NCBI GenBank assembly: GCA_905221605.1
Contig: CAJNDS010000180.1
Span: 873,001-937,000 of the forward strand
DNA length: 64,000 nucleotides
From: Symbiodinium natans
Taxonomy: Eukaryota; Sar; Dinophyceae; Suessiales; Symbiodiniaceae
Direction of reading: 5' to 3'
Numbering within the stretch: the stretch's first letter is position 1; each line of letters opens with the position of its first letter. Of the stretch, positions 45,503 through 57,200 are shown piece after piece. Below the pieces are notes generated by a model. The model saw nothing but the letters and a program-made list of their open reading frames with translations, searched no databases and was not told the DNA's origin. A program made the translations under genes and the position numbers.

Positions 45503-46600
45503 AACTTTCCGTAGTTCTAACTTTCATCGCTTCAGTGACACTTCAAGCTTTGCCAATGCTTTGCCAGGGCTTCAGGCCGAGGCCTTCGGGTCCGCGCCGT
45601 TCACATGCGCCACAGCTGGGAAGGACCCGATCTGGACATGCAGAGAGATGCTGTGCCCACATATGCCCACATGCTGGCTGACATGCTTTTGCCCACATCC
45701 GAGAACTTTGTTTCTTGCCCCTGCCCGCCTCTGGGTCGAGGAGGTGCGCTCGTCGCCAGAAGAAGTTCATGCCGTGTGCCACCCTTGCGGGGTCCTCGGC
45801 TCACAACTACGACTTCTCATGGCTTGTATGGCCTTGCCCTCATCAGCCCCGCTCATCTTCTCAAGGCCGCTGCCAAGACCCGAATGGATGCCTTCATTGC
45901 GCATGCATGCATGCATGTTTATATCTCTGCACTGCGCTATTGCCTCCTAAAACTAGGCCAGGGGGGCAGGGGGGCTGCGAGAGCTCCTGTTATCTGCTGA
46001 TCTTGTTCTATCATGTTCTGCCTGTCTCCACGGCCAGGCAGGCACTATAGTCTGCGGCCGCCCAAAGACTTTGTCGTCATAGCGGCCCACCTACCCAAGT
46101 AGGAGAGCAGCTTCGAAGCAACGCACATCACTCGGGCATACTCAGGCGGCTGCAACCAAGGGGATGTCCGCACCCATGCGCCGTACCTGCGCAGTCGCGT
46201 TCACAGTATGCCCCGTGTTCCAAAGATTCGCGTCAAGCTTCAACATCTCAGGTTCCTACGATGAAGTGGTTGAACACACGCTGATCCTCAGCCATCCCAT
46301 GCGTCTGGCCTGAACCTGAAGCTCTCAATCGTGGCATCGATTGCTAAGGAGAAGGCCATACCGTCACGTCGTACGCCTAATGCCCGACGCTTGCAATAAC
46401 AACTTCTGTGAAAGCTGTGTACTTCGGCTGCGAATTCCTGCGAGTTCAGGCAAAGTCCATCTAACGTTTTTGTCTTGGACAAATCAGCATCTTGACAATG
46501 ACTTGTCTGTTCGAAGCGTCAGCTAGTTAAACCACGAGTGCAGAGTTTGCTCTGTCTGGTAGGGTACAGCCAGCAGTAAGGTCCAATCGCAAGTGCAGTG
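45503..46600. other. No gene assigned
   Basis: A minus-strand block at about 45.72-45.63 kb (TKFSDVGKSMSASMWAYVGT) may be another exon of the preceding cluster. A (GCAT)n run lies at 45900-45916. Confidence 0.3.
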
Positions 46601-46639
46601 CTGCACGCCTCCCTGCTCGGATTGCCAATTCTCATCCAG

Positions 46640-47764
46640 GAAGTCTGCAAGCAGAAATCCTTGGTACTCTTTTTTTGGTAAAGCATTGAATCAAGATAGC
46701 TCGCAAACAAACAGGAAGTCCAGCTTCGTGGCGCATTGGTCGAGTCGGCTTGACGAGCACGAAACCGGTATTGATGTGGTCCTGCCAAACTACCCTCGAG
46801 ACAGACCTGAATGTTTTGTCGTGCCCGCGGCGCCAACTGACAGACATGCCCAGTGCTCACAAGCACTCTCTTCTTCTGTCCGTGGTTTTCCTTTTGGAGC
46901 ACTAGACAAAACCAGAAGCTCAAAACACCTTCAGGAAACATGCTAATACTCGGTCTGGGGTGCCTGGTGTCTTGGTTCTTTGCTTTGTTGATGTCGTTAC
47001 TTGTTTTTCCCCCCTCAACAAGTCTCCAGAAGCCTCTGAGTATTCAGTATGTCTTTGCGTTCCATACCTTTTGAATCAACTGCCAAAAAGCAGGAACAAA
47101 GTATTCTTGGATGCTGATTGACCGTGCAGTTGTTACACCATTTGACAACGGTGCACCGCAAGTCCCAAGCCCAGAGCCACACCGGACCCCTTTTGCTACG
47201 GAGCCTCCACACGCACCCAGGGTTCCCAAAGGTGCTTCCCCGGGAAGAAATGGTCCGTCATGACCTCTCGAGCTGAAAAGGATCCTTCTGCGAGGACCTA
47301 TTCTTGGCTGTTCAAGGGCAGAATTTGGGAGTGCGATGCCACCTCCATGTCGGCATCGCCAAAGAACTCCTTCCAAATGCAACTTGCAAATGCCAAGGTC
47401 TTCCTGTAGGGACTGTGGGGCCTTCTCTTTGTTCTGCTAGGCTCCGAAAGCTCGGTATGCGAACAACTTAAACAGAAAGCTTTCCCCAAAGGGTAGATCT
47501 GAGGATTGTTCTACATTTCTTTCCCGGATTTGTCGGGCCTTGGTTGGGTCACCCAAGAAAACGATGTCAGCGTCCACGACCAGCACCCGAAGCCCAAAGC
47601 TCGTGAGGGTGAGCATCAGGTACCATCCTCAGCTCATTGAAGTTCATTGACGTGCTCACCTTAAGAGGCGTGGCGCCTTTGGCCTTTACTGCGTGGGACG
47701 CCTGGGATCCAAAGTGTGCATGGTGCCATAATGCGTCCATGTCGCGCATCTTCCAGATGTCATC
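46640..47764 (-). CDS. GT-A type glycosyltransferase, partial
   Basis: Exons on minus: 47764-47660 (IWKMRDMDALWHHAHFGSQA), ending AAG|GTGAGC; 47627 to about 47539 (WYLMLTLTSFGLRVLVVDAD then IVFLGDPTKAR), which holds the DAD metal-binding DxD motif of nucleotide-diphospho-sugar transferases; about 47415-47310 (WKEFFGDADMEVASHSQ), the typical second acidic stretch after DxD; and about 46830-46700 (VVWQDHINTGFVLVKPTRPM), the N-T/S-G-F-x-x-x-(K/R)-P-T motif found in GT77-like and related families. It would transfer a sugar from a nucleotide donor, usually in the Golgi lumen. The 5' end, any signal anchor and the 3' end are not resolved; the minisatellite lies just upstream of the first exon seen. 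Confidence 0.6.
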
Positions 47765-47889
47765 CTTGAGGTCCCTCGAGCGGCACGGGCCCGCCTGATT
47801 GCGGTGGACAGTTCATGTCCAGGGTCAAGGCCAAACTCCGCCGAGGCCCCACCTCCACCTAAGGCGTTTGGGGGGAAATTAAACAATTG

Positions 47890-48140
47890 AGCAGCCCACC
47901 TCCCTCACACCCCTACATCCCCGCTCCCTGACAACCCCAGTGCCGGTGGCCAAGGTCTCCCGTTTCGCGGGACCCGTTCCCACAAAACCTCCGGCACAAA
48001 AGTTGGGTTTTCGATGTGTTTGATGGTCCCTGGCCCAGAAAAAACCTCGATTTCCTGCTCCGCGTGGTTGTGGTCTTACATTGTTTGGGGTGCACCCCCC
48101 CGCGCCCCAGATTTGCCAAAAGAATGATCCATGATCCACC
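47890..48140. other. Spacer between glycosyltransferase and minisatellite
   Basis: No gene recognised. Upstream exons of the glycosyltransferase could lie here or beyond the minisatellite. Confidence 0.3.
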
Positions 48141-51074
48141 GTGACAGCCCAAAAACCCCTAGAAGCGGACGAGACCGTGACAGCCCAAAAACCCCTAGAA
48201 GCGGACGAGACCGTGACAGCCCAAAAACGCCTGGAAGCGGACGAGACCGTGACAGCCCAAAACCCCCAGAAGCGGACGAGACCGTGACAGCCCAAACCCC
48301 CAGAAGCGGACGAGACCGCGACAGCCCAAAACCCCTAGAAGCGGAAGACGCCGTGACAGCCCAAAACCCCCAGAAGCGGACGAGACCGTGACAGCCCGAA
48401 AACGCCTGGAAGCGGACGAGACCGTGACAGCCCAAAACCCCCAGAAGCGGACGAGACCGTGACAGCCCAAACCCCCAGAAGCGGACGAGACCGTGACAGC
48501 CCAACCCCCCTAGAAGCGGAAGACGCCGTGACAGCCCGAAAAACCCCAGAATCGGACGAGACCGTGACAGCCCAAAACCCCCAGAAGCGGACGAGACCGT
48601 GACAGCCCGAAAACGCCTGGAAGCGGACGAGACCGTGACAGCCCAAAACCCCCAGAAGCGGACGAGACCGTGACAGCCCAAACCCCCCAGAAGCGGAAAA
48701 CACCGTGACAGCCCGAAAACCCCTAGAAGCGGACGAGACCGTGACAGCCCAAAACCCCTAGAAGCGGACGAGACCGTGACCGCCCAAAACCCCTAGAAGC
48801 GGACGAGACCGTGATAGCCCAAAACCCCCAGAAGCGGACGAGACCGTGACAGCCCAAACCCCCCAGAAGCGGAAAACACCGTGACAGCCCGAAAACCCCT
48901 AGAATCCCTAGAAGCGGACGAGACCGTGACAGCCCAAAACCCCAGAAGCGGACGAGACCGTGACAGCCCAAAACCCCCAGAAGCGGACGAGACCGTGACA
49001 GCCCAAAACCCCCAGAAGCGGAAAACACCGTGACAGCCCGAAAACCCCTAGAATCCCTAGAAGCGGACGAGACCGTGACAGCCCAAAACCCCAGAAGCGG
49101 ACGAGACCGTGACAGCCCAAGACCCCCAGAAGCGGACGAGACCGTGACAGCCCAAAACCCCCAGAAGCGGAAAACACCGTGACAGCCCGAAAACCCCCAG
49201 AAGCGGACGAGACCGTGACAGCCCAAAACCCCCAGAAGCGGACGAGACCGTGACAGCCCAAAACCCCTAGAAGCGGACGAGATCGTGACAGCCCAAAACC
49301 CCTAGAAGCGGACGAGACCGTGACAGCCCAAAACCCCCAGAAGCGGACGAGACCGTGACAGCCCAAAACCCCCAGAAGCGGACCAGACCGTGACAGCCCA
49401 AACCCCCAGAAGCGGACGAGACCGCGACAGCACCCAGACCGTGACAGCCCAAAACCCCTAGAAGCGGACGAGACCGTGACAGCCCAAAACCCTCAGAAGC
49501 GGACGAGACCGTGACAGCCCAAAACCCCAGAAGCGGACGAGACCGTGACAGCCCAAAACCCCCAGAAGCGGACGAGACCGTGACAGCCCAAAACCCCCAG
49601 AAGGACGAGACCGTGACGGCCCAAAACCTCCAGAAGCGGACGAGACCGTGACAGCCCAAAACCGTGACAGCCCAAAACCCCCAGAAGCCGACGAGACCGT
49701 GACAGCCCAAAACCCCCAGAAGCGGACGAGACCGTGACAGCCCAAAACCTCCAGAAGCGGATGAGACCGTGACAGCCCAAAACCCCGTGACAGCCCAAAA
49801 CCCCAGAAGCGGACGAGACCGTGACAGCCCAAAACCCCAGAAGCGGACGAGACCGTGACAGCCCAAAACCCCAGAAGCGGACGAGACCGTGACAGCCCAA
49901 AACCCCAGAAGCGGACGAGACCGTGACAGCCCAAAACCCCAGAAGCGGACGAGACCGTGACAGCCCAAAACCCCAGAAGCGGACGAGACCGTGACAGCCC
50001 AAAACCCCAGAAGCGGACGAGACCGTGACAGCCCAAAACCCCAGAAGCGGACGAGACCGTGACAGCCCAAAACCCCAGAAGCGGACGATACCGTGACAGC
50101 CCAAAACCCCAGAAGCGGACGAGACCGTGACAGCCCAAAACCCCAGAAGCGGACGAGACCGTGACAGCCCAAAACCCCAGAAGCGGACGAGACCGTGACA
50201 GCCCAAAACCCCAGAAGCGGACGAGACCGTGACAGCCCAAAACCCCAGAAGCGGACGAGACCGTGACAGCCCAAAACCCCAGAAGCGGACGAGACCGTGA
50301 CAGCCCAAAACCCCAGAAGCGGACGAGACCGTGACAGCCCAAAACCCCAGAAGCGGACGAGACCGTGACAGCCCAAAACCCCAGAAGCGGACGAGACCGT
50401 GACAGCCCAAAACCCCAGAAGCGGACGAGACCGTGACAGCCCAAAACCCCAGAAGCGGACGAGACCGTGACAGCCCAAAACCCCAGAAGCGGACGAGACC
50501 GTGACAGCCCAAAACCCTCCAGAAGCGGACGAGACCGTGACAGCCCAAAACCCCAGAAGCGGACGAGACCGTGACAGCCCAAAACCCCCAGAAGCGGACG
50601 AGACCGTGACAGCCCAAAACCCCAGAAGCGGACGAGACCGTGACAGCCCAAAACCTCCAGAAGCGGACGAGACCGTGACAGCCCAAAACCCAGCCCAAAA
50701 CCCCAGAAGCGGACGAGACCGTGACAGCCCAAAACCCCCAGAAGCGGACGAGACCGTGACAGCCCAAAACCCCAGAAGCGGACGAGACCGTGACAGCCCA
50801 AAACCCCCAGAAGCGGACGAGACCGTGACAGCCCAAAACCCCCAGAAGCGGACGAGACCGTGACAGCCCAAAACCCCCAGAAGCGGACGAGACCGTGACA
50901 GCCCAAAACCCCCAGAAGCGGACGAGACCGTGACAGCCCAAAACCCCAGAAGCGGACGAGACCGTGACAGCCCAAAACCCCCAGAAGCAGACGAGACCGT
51001 GACAGCCCAAAACCCCAGAAGCGGACGAGACCGTGACAGCCCAAAACCCCCAGAAGCGGACGAGACCGCGACAG
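48141..51074. repeat. Minisatellite of about 85 copies of a 34/35-bp unit
   Basis: The unit starts GTGACAGCCCAAAACCCCAG and ends AAGCGGACGAGACC. The middle (about 49795-50515) is almost uniform at 34 bp; the left third is variable, with CCCCTAG, CGCCTGG and GGAAAACACC versions and 35-bp units. Because 34 is not a multiple of three, the three frames rotate; all three minus-strand frames stay open for over 600 codons, which is a by-product of the unit lacking antisense stops, not evidence of a protein. Each unit puts GGGGTTTTGGGC on the minus strand. Confidence 0.95.
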
Positions 51075-52971
51075 GGCAGCCGGGGGTCTCTTTTTCCCGC
51101 ATTTGCAAACAGAATGACCCGAGGGTGTAGGCCTAGATCTCCTTTCCATTTCGGCCTTGGTGTTTTTCGAACAGGAATAACGAAAGCAACAACCAAAAAC
51201 CTGGAAGTTAAAGCATAAAGCAAAATCAAAAACAAAGAACGCCGGAGACAAAGAAGACACTGTTTGGATAACAGAAAGACCGAAGGTAAGAAACCTGAAC
51301 CAACAACGTCAAAAACAAACCGCACAACAATCATGCAAGAGGTAGAACATGAAGTGGCGCACATAAGGAGGCAACAGCAACTCAAAAGGAAACAGCAACG
51401 AAAACACAAAACGAATAAGTAAACAACATCTCGGAGAAGCATCACAAAGTGCATAACAGAACCAGGAGGACGGCAGACCAGAGAACCAACAGACCAGGGC
51501 CCAGGCCGTAGACGGTTGCAAACTTTCTAGTTCTGAAATGTAGAACTGAGTCTTTTGACCAGGAGGCTGTCTCAAAGAATCGCACAAGACTGTTCGCCCC
51601 AGAGGCCTACAGAATTTCAGGACCCTATGCCCAACAACCCTCCAACCAGGCTCTGTGACTCTGTGAGAATCGGCACCTCGCAGAGCACGGAGTTGAATCC
51701 GTACTCCTGCATGACCTGCCGTTGTCCACCACACAGAGGCGCACTCGGGGAGCGTTTTGGGAGTAGACCATCTCATCTGACTTGGTGCATCTTAGTGTGC
51801 TTTTTGCTTCAAATGAACTCGTAACTCACGCCGCAGAGCGCCCAGTTTGCACATTTATGCACGCGCCGTCCGGAAACACAAGAATTGATTCCCTGCTTCC
51901 AGCACCTTGTGCGCGACAGTGTCCATGGAGATGTATACGAATTTCTTCTCCAGGTGCGGCGCCTGCGGCGCAAAGACGCAAACATCATGTCCGCGCACAA
52001 CGAACTGGAAAGGCCGCGGCATGCTTGCGGATGGACAAGGCCAAATTGACTGCAATGTCGGTTCGGCTCCCTTTCTCACCTTGCATCCACACGCGGGAAA
52101 TCTGAAGCGCCAAGCACACTGCCGCACGCGTCACAAAACGAATTCGCAAGTAGCCCGTTGTGTCCTCAGAGTTCTAGAGTCCTTGTGCCACATGTTTTCC
52201 AGGACTTGCAAGCATTTTGGGTAGGCATGGCAGGTGCCAGTGTTCAATGATCTGTTGCTGTTGCATGTTTTCCAGGACTTGCAAGCGTTCGGGTAGGCCT
52301 CAGCCGAAGTCCGATGCCCTTGCAAGTCTCCCGTTTCTTCTCCATTTGGCTCCTCCACCGCAGCTTCGTGCAGGTGAGGTGCTTGGGTCCGCCGGCGCAC
52401 CGGTCGTCCAGCTGAGGAGCACCAACTTCTCAGGACCTTCAAAGGAATGCAACAAAAATGCCCCACTTAGCGTTTTACGCCCCACTCTCGGTTAAAATTG
52501 CACTCAGTAGCCTGCAGGGTATCCCTGGAGTGCCACCCCCATGGAATCCCGAAGGGCATCCCTGGAGCGCCCGTCTCCAAGAAAATCCGGCGGAGAATCC
52601 TCCACTTTCTGTGCCGCCCCAACGCAGCCCCATCCAAACAGAACCAGATTGGGCGAATGAAAATGGAATCATTACTTTAGAAGCCCCTCTTTCTCTATCT
52701 TTACCCAGCCAGTAGTACGCTCAAAAGCCCTTTCTGAGCCTTTGGGGAGCTTAACGGTGGTTAGCTGCTAGATGCCTTGGGCAAGCTGGCCGAAGGTTCA
52801 GACCAGTGTCGTCTAAGACGACCCTGTCTTGGACCTGCACCTATTCTTTCCCTGCCCCATAAACTACAAAAGCATCATTGAAGCAACAGCTGCGTTCTAG
52901 AGCCAATGGTGGCGATCAAAGAACGTGCCCGAAATACTGTAGCTGCTGTGTGTGAGTGGTAGTTGTTGTCT
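51075..52971. other. No gene assigned; short tandem duplication
   Basis: The word TGTTTTCCAGGACTTGCAAG occurs at 52191 and again at 52265, each followed by GGGTAGGC, a 73-74-bp-spaced duplication. A GGGGAGCTTAAC...GTTAGCT hairpin lies at 52746-52765. No gene recognised. Confidence 0.4.
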
Positions 52972-53210
52972 TTAGGGAAATGCCCTTTTCACACATATGT
53001 CACATATGCGGTTGTTCCTAGCATGTATGAGACGACGCAGCTGTGGTCCACACCTGCGATTTGCTTGAAGTAATCTCCAGGGAGGGGCAGCAGCATCCTG
53101 CAGCACTGCAGTGACTGCAGTGGGTAGCGCAAGGCCCACTGGATCCCACAAAGCGTCTGCTTGACCATCAGCAAAACGCACAACCTTTGCTCTTGGCACG
53201 GTGAAACTCC
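52972..53210 (-). CDS. Possible exon, unknown protein
   Basis: Minus-strand block VPRAKVVRFADGQADALWDP followed by VGLALPTAVTAVLQDAAAPP, ending at a stop at 52972. It looks like real coding sequence but I do not recognise it. Confidence 0.3.
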
Positions 53211-54248
53211 AATCTGTCGCACGTCCCCATGGCCTTGGCGTTTTGGGACGTGCTTCTGAAAATAGTTACAACTAGCGGTGCGGCACAAAGCCAGGCGGCC
53301 AAGGCGCTTGCTGGCCTCTAGCCGCTGGCTTGGTGAGACATTTCCGTGGTTCTGAGAGCGGCTAACGTGCCCGCTACCTGCTGTTTTTTCTGCAAGATCG
53401 CCATTTGAAGCCTGCTCACAGTCATGTGGAAACTTAACCCGGGTGCGATCATGCGGAAACAACACATCTGTCGATCATCTGTCGGTCCTTATTGTTGCAT
53501 CGCTCGCGTGCACTACCTAACACTATACGTAAGTGACAACCAAGCCGCGATGACCTCAGGTACATCACAGCGGCGGCACTCGCGTGCGAATTCGATCGCT
53601 CGGACAAGGTCATTGCACGTCTCACTTTGCAGCACATTGGGAAAAGGCCTGCTCAAGCATCACACCTGCCTCAAGCACCTATTGCCTCCAAGGTGCATGC
53701 TCTAACTTGCAGTTGCACCGGTCAGTTGAATTTTGCAGCATCACATGCGCGAAGGATCACCCTGGGACGGGATGTTGTGCGTCAAGCCGGTCAAGCACTG
53801 ACCACGCCGCTGTACAATGTTTGCCCGAGGCTGCGTCTGCCTGGATTGTGCATGACAAGCAGGCCTTTATGTGCCGGCATTGTAAAAACGACCCTAAACT
53901 TTCCGTCCTGCCTGGCCGCTGTGGGGGGGTGCAGACGAATTATCTTTTGATATTCCTGCTGGCTACCGCGAAAAGGGCGGCGTTCAAAATTACGAGAGGC
54001 TGCAGCGCAAGGTCTGAAGAGGGAAAACGTTATTCTCACGTCGGTGACTCGCTCTCCGATGAGCTTGTGCTGTGGATGGCCACTTTATGCCAGGCGGCAT
54101 GTCTGTCCTCGATCGGGAGACTTACACCAGGAAAGCAATACTCAAGTTACAGAGCACGCAATTCCTGCCGATATTGCCGAGAACGGTCCCTGGGGTACGT
54201 GTAATGCCCCATGCCGTAGAAGAAGAAGCCTTGGACGATGGGACTCAA
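53211..54248. other. No gene assigned
   Basis: Short, mutually overlapping ORFs only. This is downstream of the MFS transporter's stop codon. Confidence 0.3.
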
Positions 54249-57200
54249 CTACCTTGAGTCATGTTGAATAAACACTGTGCCGCTAATCTGACTGTGCAGG
54301 ATGCTGCAGAGCTTGGAAAATGCAGCCATGGAGCACACTGTCAAGGCAACGGCCGAGAGGACAAAGATGCCCTGGCCCAGCTTCATGGCATTGTCAGGAG
54401 AACAGTCCTGCAAAAGGCTTGTAACTTGTCACCATACTTCCCGAAACGAGTGTGAACAGTGTGAGGCTGCTCTCAAGACATCTAAAGTCCTGTGAGTTCG
54501 CTTCTTCGGCGTTGAAGTGGAAGACATCATCCTCGGGCAGAAGTCTTGTTGCCAAACCACATTAAGCTCCCTCGCTGTGCCCTGGCAACTTCAAGCCCCG
54601 CTTCTTTGAACTCCAGGCGTCCGTGAGCCAGCCCACAATTGGCTGTCCCAGTGCTCCCAGGGTGCCTTCGCCAGGGCTGCTCTTGCCCTGGTTTTTTTCG
54701 TTTTGTTTGCCAGCTCTCCAAAGCGCAATCATGCTGATGATAAGCAAAAAAACAGCACAACACGCCTTCTACAACCCGGTCCAGTGCGAAGACATAGCTG
54801 TACGACTCTGCGGGGACAATGTCGCTGAACATCTTGTTGTTCATCACTTGACACCAGGAAATCATCGTGCCAGTGAGCAAAAAAATCATGCCAAAAACCA
54901 CGGAAGTCCCAGAACTATCGCGATCAAGGCTGCCTCGTCAACATCCCGGCCCATCACATGTTTCAACTCTGGCACGGAAACTGCCCTGGCGAAGGAACGC
55001 TGCAACCGAATAAGTTCGCTGCCGAGTCCGAAAAGGATTGTGGCAAACATCGGCAAGGATAGGAACACAGCCACTTGTGCCATTCCTGCAGGGCCAGACA
55101 CGCACGCACGGACGCGCACGATGCGCACTCGCAGCATCATGCGCTGGCCCTTACCTTTGCAGCAAAAATTGGCAAACTGCAAAAACCATCAAAGTTTGAA
55201 TTTGCGGTGCGAACCCGTCCATCCATGATCTAGGACACAACACAAACACACACCTACTTGCTAGATTGCTGAATTATGTGACCTGTCTACCACCGTATGG
55301 GAGATCCAAGCATCCCTGCCCTCCCGCCATCCTGGCGGACCGTGATCTGGAAAGCGCCGCGCGACGACATCCAGAAGCACACCTGCAAACATCCCTCAGC
55401 GCGCGGTTGGCTTGGAAATCATGCCCGGATGCCGACAAACCTGCCTCCCACAACTCCCGAAAGGGCCGTTCCGATGTTGAAGCACGCGATGATAGCAGCC
55501 GCCTTGACCGGGGCAGGATTGTGGGACAAGACCATGGTGCCCCCACAAGGGCCCCCTGTGCCTGTGAATGTGTGAAGCAGGTCAGCTCCAGCCACATGGT
55601 GAGGTAGGTGAAGGCGAACCAAGGCGCAGTGCCAAAGACTCCTTCCGGTAAACATCGGTGCTGGCAAAGCAAAGGCCACGGCTCTTGGATTTTGTGGGCA
55701 TCCTTGGCCCATGATGATGACGAATGTTGGAAGGCAGACGATGCGCTGAAGCTTCGGCCTTGAGGCCAAGAAAACCACGCAGAACCGAACGCTGGAACAG
55801 GGCCCGGCTTGACCAAGGGTATCGGCACTTCAGGAACTTCAGGTGCTTGTCACCTCAGGTGCCCGCGTCTCTTCGCAGACGATGGCCAGCATGCCGCGAG
55901 GATCCTCGTGTTCACGGTGGTCGGTGACCTGCGCTTTTGCTTTGCCTCCTGTTCAATGAATTTTGGGAGTCTTCTGATGAATCTTTCGGACCAGCACACG
56001 GCGTGTCAGTGTCAACACCGAACGCACCCCGACTGCATCTCTCCCCCGTGTCGCGCCAGAAGAAAGCAGAGTGCGCCCACCATGGCACTCAAGGCAGCCA
56101 CGATGAGCAGGGCACACCTTAGCAGCCCGGACTGGTGCATGTGGCTGCAAGCGCAGGGCGGGCAGGCAACTTGCAAAGTTTCATGCTCTTTTGAAACAAC
56201 TGTGGTTCGTATTTCAGGGCATTTATTGCGAGCTAGATGTTGCCGCCGCCGAAAGATGACAACAATGATGAGGTTGTATTGGACACGTTATTCGCTCTAG
56301 CGATTCCTGTTCTCCATCACATTCCAACGAGGGCCAAGATTCTGCCAGCCAGCCATCGACATAATCTGGTAGGAGGCCATACAAGTTGCCAAAGCTGTAA
56401 AAACCTCAAGACATGTTCTGACACAAACTAGGCGTGGCATGCGTCGGGCATGTCAACTTCTGCGTGCAGCATCCTCACTCATTTTCAAACCCCTGACCTC
56501 TCGTCGGAAAGGAAGCTCTTGTCTGTGCAACAGCCAACGACTGGTCCTCCTGTATGGATCTGTGCGGGGAAGCCGTCTCACTGCTGCCTTTTCTGGGCGC
56601 ACATTGCGTCCAAGGCTCGGTTTGCCCTGTGTTGCCGGTGAACTGCAGGAAGCCGAATGCCTTTCCGCGACCTGTTTGAGCAGCGCCTCTTGCAATAACC
56701 GTTCCATGCTCGTATAGTTATAGATCAGCCAAGCAAGTTATACACAAGCATACTGTTAAGCCATGCAGGAATTACGCTTTGTTTTCCGACTGCAGAGGGC
56801 TCGGGACGTTTCAAAAAACTCAACAGGCCGAACTCATTCATGTCATCCCGTTGATGATTACACCCGCCCTCGCCAAGTACCGGCTGGGGATGAGGCGGAC
56901 ACACACACACACGGACGGAAAGCAGAGTGAACAAACTGCGTGATTGTCGGCCTCGCCTTGCGGTGGACTGGATGGCTGCATCGCAGGAGGTTAACACAAC
57001 AAGAGATTTGCTCAAATGCGAAAAGGTCACAAATGCACACCAGAGCAAGTACTCGCGGGTCGCTACCAAAAGCAGCGCCAACAGGCACCCACAAAACCCG
57101 ACGCGCCACAATTTGCAGAGCGAGGATGCAATCGGCACGCTTTAGGCACCAGAACTCTCAGGTGGGATTGACGGTGCTAGTAATTTTGAATCGGAGTTGT

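Noticed and set aside
48141-51074. CRISPR array
   Set aside because: Units abut without unique spacers and the context is eukaryotic.
49267-51454. Three overlapping minus-strand ORFs of 600-653 codons
   Set aside because: They are the three frames of the 34/35-bp minisatellite; the unit simply lacks antisense stops, and the 5' part of the longest ORF has no protein features.
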